Below, piece after piece: positions 55,860 to 64,000 of a stretch of 64,000 nucleotides of DNA. The stretch is from NCBI GenBank assembly GCA_034769895.1, contig JAWRYS010001450.1, positions 1 through 64,000 on the forward strand, in the 5' to 3' direction. Every line of letters starts with the position of its first letter. Within the stretch, counting starts at the first letter, position 1. The notes beneath the pieces are model-generated. The model was not told the DNA's origin. It saw only the letters and a program-made list of their open reading frames with translations, and made no database searches. Made by a program: the position numbers and the translations under genes. The stretch comes from Magicicada septendecula (lineage: Eukaryota; Arthropoda; Insecta; Hemiptera; Cicadidae).

Positions 55860-58310
55860 GAGGAAGAAGAAGTAAAAGAAGATAGCCAAGTTGACACTAA
55901 AGCCATGACTTCTTCAAAAGATACAGTTGTCCTTCTCACTTCAGTAAGGTATGAATAAGGTCAACGCAAGTATAAATATATAACGTCTGAATGTGTAACA
56001 AGTAATTACTGAACGTTTCGTGAGTAGTAGTCGTCCTGAACTTTGTCGTGTATAGATGGTCTCCATACTTCTTCAGTGGTGGGTTATGTATTCGCCATTA
56101 TGTGGTTCTTGAAAAACTATGCCTCATTGCCGATTGCTTTTGTTGTTAATTAATGTTGTCATTCACATGGTTACAAATGATTCTGTACATTCAAAAGGAT
56201 GAAACTCGATTTTATTTCCTGATGACGCAACTGTATTTTGTAATGATGTCCATTATACGTACAGTTCAGAAATGGAGTTTTATTAAAATAGGGTTTGCAC
56301 TTTATGTAGTATTCGGTCATGAAGTACACAGAGAGTGCATAACGCATGGACGAGCTTTTTCCAATAGTCGATTTCAATTTTCGTCCCAGTTTTTATTTAT
56401 CCTTTAATTTTTTGACCGTTTCTGGAAGCATAAGACCGTTTCTGTCTTATTATCTCAACCTGCCGTCATCAGTTTTTTCTTTCTTGGTCCCCTTAGTTAC
56501 TGTTTGTTCTGATGCTAACACACTTCATTTACTTTATAGAAACTACATTACCATCAAGAAAGGAGATTTGAAATATTTATATCGCGACTAAGTAAAGAAA
56601 TCTGAACACTAATATACGGCATTTCAGTTATTTTTAACGCACAAATTAAAATATTTAATTTGCAATTCCTGGGTTTAAGAAGGCTATATTTCAGGCTAAA
56701 AACGAAATCGGCTGTTATGGGTATTGTTACACTGAAGAGACAGGAAATCATGCGTGACTTACGTGACGCTTTGTGTGAGCATCAGGATTACGCAAAGCTC
56801 GAAACTGCTCTCGATCTTTGTGTGCCATCAAGAGAACCGGTTATTTTCCAGGCATCTACAACATCATGGAACTCTCGTACTGTCTACAAATACAGGAGAC
56901 CGCATCAGTACCTTATTACGAGGATAAGAGATAAAAAAATGTATTAGTTGTTATGAATTACGGCTCGGTCCGTGTAATTAGCGGCAACAATCGTGAACTG
57001 TTGTATGTCGAATTGTATAACTAGTGATTACTGCCACAGTGGTAATTACGCGATATTTATTGGTTGTTACAGATGTGTTTTGAACAATCGTAAACTTGGG
57101 GAATTGCTTTATACGTGTGCTTTGTTTATTTAAATTGACATTAGATTTGTAATTATTGATTTCTCTGTGTTATAAACATTGAAAATGTTTATAAGGACGT
57201 GTCGCACATTTGAAAACGACCGCTGGTGCGTGATCGAAAATGGGAACCGGTGAGTTTCCATAGAAACTACTTCTTTGTTGTCAATAACGTAGTACACATA
57301 TAAAACTTGGCTTATGAATGCGACTACATTTAACTTATAATCTCTACATAGGTGAATGAAGAATGAATTCATTGATCGGTGAATGAAGAATGAATTCATT
57401 GATTGGTGAATGAACATAAATATATATATTTTTTAGATTTATTGAAGCATTTTCAATGCCCTTCTCTGTGCATTGCATTTTTGCAGTGCCTGTAAATTTT
57501 TTATTTTATTTTATCTGTTCAAAGACGATGATCCGTACATTCGTCGTAACGATACCATACAGCCTGCATATACTACAGGCAGGCTATTCTGGTGATTGTA
57601 TAGCTGCGGTGTATTTTCAGATTAACCGAACAGATTAAAATAATACGGCAATAAGGATTATCGTAATTTTTCTGATAATTGAAAAATGATCTACTATCAT
57701 ACTTGATTAAAATAGTTATGTAGCACATGTGAATGTGTACGGCGTAGTACATTGAGGAAGAGAGAAAGAATAGGAAATCAGATGACCTTGTGTGTTGGTG
57801 TAACACACTGTCTGTATTCCACCGATGTTGAAGAAACAGTAACTTGTGAAGCTCCGTTGGTTTCGTAGTATTACTGCCAATATATATCAAGATCAGAGTG
57901 AATGAAGCGGTGAAGTATAAATTAATAGAAGACTAACACGAAGCTGTAATGAGTGTGTTGTCAACCTTAACCCGCATTGTAGACGTAACCTTAAAGTAAC
58001 TGTAGAGATAACGGTTTAATGTAGACGTTTCCTCTTCCACCCTCTTCTTGGTTATACTCTCTCTCTGTCTTTCTTCTGACCGATTTTCTAAGTCTGTCCG
58101 TCCGTCCGTCTCTCGTATGTAAAATAATTTCTTACACAACTGACGTACTTCTTCCCTTTCTTTAACTTTGGTTCGCTGAGTATTAAGTACAGGATTATCT
58201 TAGGTTCTCCCATGTACATGCTTGTGTCTTCCTATGTCTAACATCTATGCGGACCAATTCCACAATGCTTAACTAACTTTGTCACTTCTATCACGTCATC
58301 ATATTATTTC
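55860..58310. other. Unassigned region with one orphan ORF and a short tandem repeat
   Basis: Mostly AT-rich. The ORF at 56660-56947 (95 codons) has a more balanced codon make-up around 56700-56880 than its surroundings but no domain I know. A copy of the repeat at 25072-25115 lies inverted at 57264-57305. A 27-bp tandem repeat is at 57352-57415. Confidence 0.4.
57352..57415. repeat. 27-bp tandem repeat, about 2.3 copies
   Basis: ggtgaatgaagaatgaattc followed by attgat occurs twice in succession, with a third partial ggtgaatga. Confidence 0.85.
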
Positions 58311-58313
58311 GCA

Positions 58314-58345
58314 GTGGCGGCTGGTGGTTCCAAATTTCGGTGGTT
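58314..58345 (+). mobile_element. Possible hAT terminus (fragment)
   Basis: CAGTGGCGGCTGGTGG resembles a hAT terminal inverted repeat. No partner end was found. Confidence 0.3.
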
Positions 58346-58800
58346 GCAGTAGTTTGGTTGGCTGGACGGGAGAGGAGATAAAAGATATTAAACTATCATA
58401 ATCACAGTTATACAAAAATATTAGTATAATTTTATAACCTCAAACGATGGATAACGTTTACCTTGAACCAACGTACACACTAAAAATGACACAACTTATA
58501 AATCAAGAAGGTTATGCTAAAAAGAAGGTTGTGTTCCATGACACAACTAAAGTTGCGGTACAACGGTACTAGTGGAGCGTTGCGGAAACTTTGCAACAAC
58601 GAAGATTACGTAGGGAACATAGGCCCAATTGTGAAGAGCAACGCATGTCCTCCCGTATGTTTGTGAAGTAAGCTCTGGCATTTAGGCCGGGCGCAAGTTG
58701 AGCCCGCAGGGTGAAGCAGGATCTGAATCAACTGCGCGCAGGGAGAGCGAAAGTTGAGGCGCAGTTCTATCCTGCGTGTATGTGACGTTGTGTCGACATT

Positions 58801-60273
58801 ATGTGCGCGATGACTTTAATGTATGTTGACTCTTTACTAAGTTCAGAATCTGATTCTGATGATTTTGAAGACGAAATAATTGCAACATTACTTCATGAAA
58901 AGCTGCCGAAAAGCAGTTATTTAAAGAAAAGAAAGACCCACGGAGAATTCGTCCTTAAGGACGAATTTTCTATTGAAAAATTTAGAAATTATTACTACGT
59001 CACCCGTGACCAGTTTTCTGAATTAGGCCTACATGGATTCATCAAGGATTCAATAGATGCTGAAGGGTGCAATGCGTCAAGGCATTTCCGTTTGAAACTT
59101 CCACGGGTTTAAGGTAGTTGCTGCAGCGCCACTTTTCACACATTGTTTTGCCTCCTGAGTGCATCCCTCAAAGAATGTCTTAATTTCTCCCACATTATTT
59201 TCGCCTCTGAACCTGCAACAAAGTTCCACGTACAATTATTCATTTCCCGTTTGGAGTGAATTCCCTAAAATATGCTATGAAATTTTAGTTTAAAAAAATT
59301 GTGTACATATGTATACCTATATCTTACACATGTGTTGTATATGTGTGTGCTGCAGGTACCTAGCGTCAGGAAACAGCTTCAAAAGTATCGGCTACAGCTA
59401 TAGAATGAGTGACCGAACAGTATCAAACATTGTAAAAGAAGTAGCAGAAGCGATTTTTGGAACGTATGCAACCGATTTATATGCCGGAACCGACAACAGA
59501 ACAGTGGGCGTCAATTGCTCATGGCTTTGAAGAAAAATGGCAATTTCTACATTGCGTCGGAGCGCTTGATGGGAAACATATAACAATAAAAAAGCCGGAG
59601 AAAAGCGGATCCTCATTTTTTAATTATAAACATACTTTCTCCGTTGTATTGATGGCCGTTGTTGATTCAGACTACCAATTTATCACTATTGATGTTGGGT
59701 CAATGGGAAGATTCAGCGACGGAAACACTTTTGCGAACAGTGTTTTAGCAAAAAAAAATGCAGAAACATACTTTAAATCTCCCACCTTCTTCTCTGATTC
59801 CTACAATCGTTGATCCGATTCCATATGTTTTTGTAGGAGATGAAGCGTTTCCTATGTCTGAAAATTTGATGCGACCATACCCAAGGCGAAGTGTCACTGA
59901 TAACTATGAAAACAAAGTGTTTAATTACAGACTTTCGCGGGCTACGCAAGCTGTGGAATGCTCTTTTGGTATTCTTGCTTCGCGTTTTCGTGTTTTTCGT
60001 TCACCTTTTGAATGTAATGTAAGCACTGTAGTGAAAATTGTAAAAGCGTCTTGCGTGCTGCACAACTATTTGAGAAATTCTCCAGCCATGCGAACTGAAG
60101 GTGACATCATCGAACAGGATGTGCCACAGTACCAATTACGTCCACTGCATCAAACCAATGCCCGAAGTGGATCTCAAGCTTTTTGGGTTCGTCAAAAGTT
60201 CACGGAATACTTAAATTCACCTGGAGGATCTGTCCCCTGGCAGAGAGATTGCGTGTTGAAAGGAAAGTACTGA
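58801..60273 (+). pseudogene. PIF/Harbinger transposase (DDE_Tnp_4 type), frameshifted
   Basis: The N-terminal exon from ATG 58801 is acidic (SESDSDDFEDE) and then has FRNYYYVTRDQFSEL; it ends at TAA near 59110. After a likely intron, YLASGNSFKSIGYSYRMS and VSNIVKEVAEAI resume from about 59356. A one-base loss near 59452 shifts to ERMQPIYMPEPTTEQW, then LHCVGALDGKHI (first D), DVGSMGRFSDGNTF (second D). A second shift in the A run at about 59750-59760 leads to PYVFVGDEAFPM, ENLMRPYPRR, and VECSFGILASRFRVF with the catalytic E. Family members read these blocks in one frame. A short segment between the exon end and YLASG is missing. Confidence 0.85.
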
Positions 60274-60537
60274 GAATACGTATGAGAAATTTGGTGCTAA
60301 TAAAATAATTGTCAAAACGACGTTCATTTGAAGTTAACAAAAAAAAAGGTAGAAATTGCATCTGCTTTACAATTTTATAAACTGATGGAGAGGGTAGTTA
60401 TTTCAATAAGTTTACGGTATGAATAAATGTATTTTAAGCGTAAATGCATGTGTACTGTACTTAGTAATAAAATGTTTGTATTTAAAATGTCAAATTAAAA
60501 AAAAAGTTAATTAAATAAACAATTTATGAAAACTTAC

Positions 60538-60670
60538 CAGATTGCATTCCAATCTCTTTCGCAACTTCGTCCCAAATATGCGATTTTAATTTACTTTTCA
60601 TGTAGTCTGCATGTGAGGTATCATACAACACTTTCCTCCCTCGAACTGCCTCGATGAGTTTCTCCTCCAT
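60538..60670 (-). CDS. MADF-domain protein, first exon
   Basis: The minus-strand ATG (60670-60668) opens 44 codons plus one base and ends at a consensus donor CTG|GTAAGT. The sequence begins MEEKLIEAVRGRKVLYD, with HADYM and then HIWDEVAKEIGM, the helix-turn-helix pattern of MADF/Myb-like DNA-binding domains. PIF/Harbinger elements encode such a partner, thought to carry the transposase to DNA. No further exon is visible in the 265 bases before the transposase 3' end, so the gene seems truncated. Convergent with the transposase. Confidence 0.65.
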
Positions 60671-60796
60671 CGTGGAAATACTTTCAAAACCAAACTAGAG
60701 CAGGTCGTAGTCACTTCGTGAAAACTGCGGCATGAGCACAAACCTTCGGCACCTCACGACACGCAGAAACTGAGTCACTTTACCCTGCGTACGAAC

Positions 60797-60958
60797 ATTC
60801 GACTGTGAATATTCGAGTCGATGTAGAGGGAAACAGGGAAAACGTAAAGATTGCCAGTACATTGCAAACGATGGATGCACATGTTTTTGCTACAGTTCAA
60901 CGTCCGACTGTGAATATTCGAGTCGATGTAGAGGGGAACAGGGAAAACGTAAAGATTT
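60797..60958. repeat. Two ~54-bp direct repeats upstream of the MADF exon
   Basis: cgactgtgaatattcgagtc, then gatgtagagggaaacaggga and aaacgtaaagatt, at about 60799-60852 and 60905-60958, nearly identical. Each starts with an imperfect palindrome (CGACTGTGAATATTCGAGTCG). Confidence 0.85.
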
Positions 60959-60960
60959 AA

Positions 60961-63181
60961 ACGGACCTCGAACTACATGAAAGTTTAAGCTTTAGGAAAT
61001 CTTGACTTTACATTATTTGGTATTTTCGGTCTGTGTGAATGTTAATAAGTTTAATTACATTAACTTGTTTTTACATCTAATTAGTAAATATTTTAGACAG
61101 TAGTAAGTACACCTATTACATTATGTACATTATTACAGTTGTGTACATTATTACACAATTATATATTCTTTGACAATAAAAAAAATCTAAATCATTGGAT
61201 TGAAATCATTTGATCGCAAACTTCCGTTCATGTAAAGTATGGAATGTCACTACGTTTCATGTGGAAATTACCTTTTTTTGTTAAGTAAAACGGGAAAATG
61301 TTATAAAATGTGGTGAAGCAATAAGTAGAACAGCTTTAATTATTCAAAACATTTGGAGTATTATATTAGCCTAATTAATAAGCTAAAATCGTTTTGTCTT
61401 TCTTTTCGTTATCGAAACAGATTTATTTAAGCCGTATTATTTTTCTGAACGTTGCGATAAAATGTTGTGACAAAGGTTCCAAATAATCTGTTTCACGTAG
61501 AAATGAGAATTCTGACGAAAGTATAGAATTTTCAATACGGCCTTCGGATATCTTCAATATGTTCGAATAGGCTACAACTTTTCAAAAGAGGACAGGTTAA
61601 CGTAATTTTGAATTTTATGTAGCTGGCGTTTGGACGTCAAGTATTTGTCAGGAATGCAGATGTTAGGATTGACGATAGAATTTAATAAATTTAAAACTTT
61701 AAGTGTCCGATATTCGTGTATGTATAAAAAAATCTGAATTATTTTTTCGCATGGGGATGTTTAAAATATTTTATTTACCACAACATTTACGTTAATATAG
61801 TCTTCAGTTTCATTCACATTTTTAGTGGCTTGGTAGTACCGATAATATTGAGGTCATCTCATTATATGGGATAGTTTAGATATATGGCTATCTCAGCTTC
61901 ACCCCACCATAGCTTGATTAATAAAAAAACACATTATGATATCTCAGGCCTTACCGATTTGCTATTTTTACGTACAGTCTGCTAGAACTGAAACCCCGGG
62001 AAACGTTGAACCGTCTTCAGAATGATTGCTAAGAAAGTTGACTGCGGTGTCCGCAGTCTCGTCCGGTCCCTTCGTCGTTTGTCTACAAAGTTTACCGGAA
62101 GCGTAAAGTGCTTTACTGGAAATACCGAACACTTTGATTCTGCACTATTCTTTTAGTTATAGTTTATTCGTTCTGATCTAGTATCCCATATTATTTGTAC
62201 TCTCGTGTGAGCAAAACTACACAGGTGAGCAATGAAATGATGTAACGGAAGATGTAGCTTGGCCAACTCATAAAATAATAAAATATTATATAATTACTAA
62301 TAATTGGATTTAACTATTTTACTAATTAATTCCATTGTCTTTTTATTTTAATCTTGCTCCTTATATTTGACTATCATAAGAAAAAAAAATTTAAAAAAAT
62401 GGATATTTTGTACATTTTCACCTTTAAATTGATCGTTTTTATTCCTTGTGTTTTTACAATATTTTGTATTTAACAGTTTATTCCAAATTGTTTACAAAAA
62501 AGACATTTCTGGCTTTTAGGGGTGATTTCAACCATATTGTGCGCAATTTACTAATGAAATTTTGACCATCATGCTTCTTACATATGTTTTCAAATAAAAT
62601 TAATTTTTGAATATCGTGAGAAAAAAATTTAAGAAGGCTGGGTGTTTTGTACATTTTACCTCCTTCTAATTGTCCCTTTCGACTCTCCTACATGATGTAT
62701 CTTATACCTTAATCCGCGACCTTAAAAACATAACTGTTTGTAGTTTCAACAGTTTATTGAGAATAGTTAAGTAAAAAATAAATTTCCAGAATTTACGGGT
62801 TGTTTTCACCCTTTAGGGTTGAAAGCACGCCAAAATTTTTCTTTTAACTGTTGTATAGACATTATGTAGAAGACATTAGAAAACGTTTCACTTCGATTCA
62901 TTCTATTGCACAGAATTATGAGGTTTGGCAGTTTGTCTGGCTTCATGGAATCGACTAACATACCTAGAAGATGCCAATAGATAATACACACACTCGCGCG
63001 CGTAACCTTACAAATGTCACATTAGTTGCCTCATAAGATGTCTATCTTCTAATGACATTATTGAGTATACGTATCCAGTTACACGGACTGACGTCACCAG
63101 TTTGACGACAGGCTGTCTGCTTGTTAATTGAGGTCGATTAAAAGAATTTACAGACTTTCTAGCCGGAGACATGACGTGCAG
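60961..63181. other. Unassigned AT-rich DNA
   Basis: No gene supported. It contains the diverged repeat pair described at 62345-62840. Confidence 0.5.
62345..62840. repeat. Diverged tandem repeat pair
   Basis: Two blocks of about 205-230 bases share ordered phrases: aagaaaaaaaaatttaa, ttttgtacattttcacct, aacagtttattccaaat / aacagtttattgagaat, and aggggtgatttcaacc / gggttgttttcaccc. Offset is about 265 bases. Old duplication of an unknown repeat. Confidence 0.5.
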
Positions 63182-64000
63182 CTAGGGTTGCCAACCGTAC
63201 TCTAAAATAGAGTATTGTCCTCTATATCATGTAGGCGTACTCTATAATCTATAACACTAATAGAGTACGCTAAAATACTCTTTTTTACACAATGTTTACT
63301 TAACTAGTGCCAGTCTGTAATAATATGCAAAAACCCATAATCAGAATAAAAAAGTCTACTATTTACTGTTAATATGTTGGTATCGCCGATTCCCCAAACC
63401 ATATTCGAACGTTCCTGAACGCAGCCACTAATGTCATTAAGTTAAACGTGTCAATGTCATGTCACAAGTTGTTTTGAGTAGTCTTTGAGGTTACCCGTTA
63501 CATTGATTTTGTTTCCACTGTGTTGTGACTTTGTTTTTTGTTTGTTTGGAATACTTTTATCCAATTCGTAATGGATGACGTAATTGACGAACAAGATAAT
63601 GCAGATCAAGAATCCTGTGTTGATAACGCAAGCACCCCACCTAAAAAGCGAAAAGTTGTTACGAGGAAAAAAAGGTCACAGAAGTACACACAATCTTGGG
63701 AAAATGAATTTTCTTGGCTGAGGAAAGACCCAGAAAGTGATACAAATGCAAAATGCATAATTTGTGGTGTAATTTTTTCTATTTCATCAGCTGGAGTTGG
63801 ACACGTACGTAAAACTGTTTATTACGATTTTAGTTCATGGAATGTTTAATTTGTTTTGTTTGTGTTATCTTTGTGGTGGGTCGGTTGGTAGTGTGAATAT
63901 GTGTCATTGAATTGGGCTTATGGTGGTACTGGCAGTCATTTAATTGGACTTATTCATGTCGACGAAGATGTTTTGTGTGTGTGCTGTTTTGGTTAAGGTG
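63182..64000 (+). mobile_element. 5' end of a DNA transposon, cut by the window
   Basis: ctagggttgccaaccg at 63182 resembles termini of hAT-like elements. It is followed by AT-rich subterminal inverted repeats (GCGTACTCTAT ... ATAGAGTACGC at about 63235-63270) and then a transposase-like first exon. The right end is outside the window. Confidence 0.45.
63571..63849 (+). CDS. Zinc-finger transposase-like protein, N-terminal exon
   Basis: Start chosen at ATG 63571 (cgtaatgga) because the upstream in-frame start at 63538 lacks an ATG. An acidic N terminus leads to PKKRKV with a second basic cluster RKKR, a strong nuclear-localisation signature. Next come SQKYTQSWENEFSWLRK and CIICGVIFSISSAGVGHV, the first half of a BED/TTF-like zinc finger seen in hAT-related proteins. 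The donor-like GTACGT or GTAAAA at 63805-63812 probably ends the exon before the second pair of ligands. The translation beyond that to 63849 is then intronic. Confidence 0.55.
   Translation: MDDVIDEQDNADQESCVDNASTPPKKRKVVTRKKRSQKYTQSWENEFSWLRKDPESDTNAKCIICGVIFSISSAGVGHVRKTVYYDFSSWNV

Larger units (their letters stand above)
58685..60960 (+). mobile_element. PIF/Harbinger transposon, decayed
   Basis: The left end GGCCGGGCGCAAGTTGAG follows TTA (58682-58684), the usual 3-bp target. It contains a DDE transposase on + and a MADF exon on -, the two-gene set known for this superfamily. No matching right terminus was found, so the right side is truncated or diverged; the end given is approximate. 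Confidence 0.65.

Noticed and set aside
57933-58139. Minus-strand ORF with Arg/Glu-rich stretch
   Set aside because: Produced by a ctctctgtc/cgtc-rich low-complexity patch.

Overview
The window looks like a repeat-rich, AT-rich stretch of an arthropod genome, most likely an insect. The evidence is the transposon fauna: Ty3/gypsy elements with an arthropod-style gag, ZMYM/TTF-type hAT, PIF/Harbinger with a MADF partner, and LINE tails of the kinds common in insects. No host gene could be recognised; every coding region I can name belongs to a mobile element. No tRNA, rRNA, CRISPR or bacterial features were seen.

Layout. 1-15268: tandem array of one Ty3/gypsy element with a unit of exactly 8855 bp (1-6413 equals 8856-15268, two base differences noticed). 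The gag is cut by a 1.5 kb insertion with terminal inverted repeats. gag and pol are joined by a textbook -1 frameshift heptamer. Pol lacks the integrase zinc domain and has nonsense codons near its end; both copies share all these lesions. 15269-24930: satellite of about 162-bp monomers, punctuated by palindrome-plus-microsatellite modules and organised in a 3.58 kb higher-order repeat present twice. 24930-27540: degraded repeats, including a minus-strand LINE split by a second non-LTR element with flanking direct repeats. 27541-40286: four related LTRs, one belonging to a complete but disabled Ty3/gypsy element (31380-40286); nearly every LTR end sits against an (AT)n tract. 40287-42639: nothing recognised. 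42640-46770: an almost intact hAT transposon with 12-bp terminal inverted repeats and a perfect 8-bp target duplication; its intron holds a foldback MITE. 46771-58300: mostly unassigned AT-rich DNA with a hAT MITE, a 430-bp direct repeat pair and three LINE 3' ends. 58685-60960: decayed PIF/Harbinger transposon with transposase on + and the first exon of a MADF gene on -. 63182-64000: start of another DNA transposon encoding a putative zinc-finger protein with a PKKRKV nuclear signal, cut off by the window end.

The genes serve only element replication: gag and pol (protease, RT, RNase H, integrase) for the LTR elements, DDE transposases for hAT and PIF, and the MADF protein as the likely DNA-binding partner of the PIF transposase. 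The most informative observations are the lesion-sharing tandem array, the gag insertion whose edges carry in-frame splice signals, the repeated primer-binding-site-like motifs next to LTR ends in two different element families, and the clustering of LTRs on (AT)n tracts.
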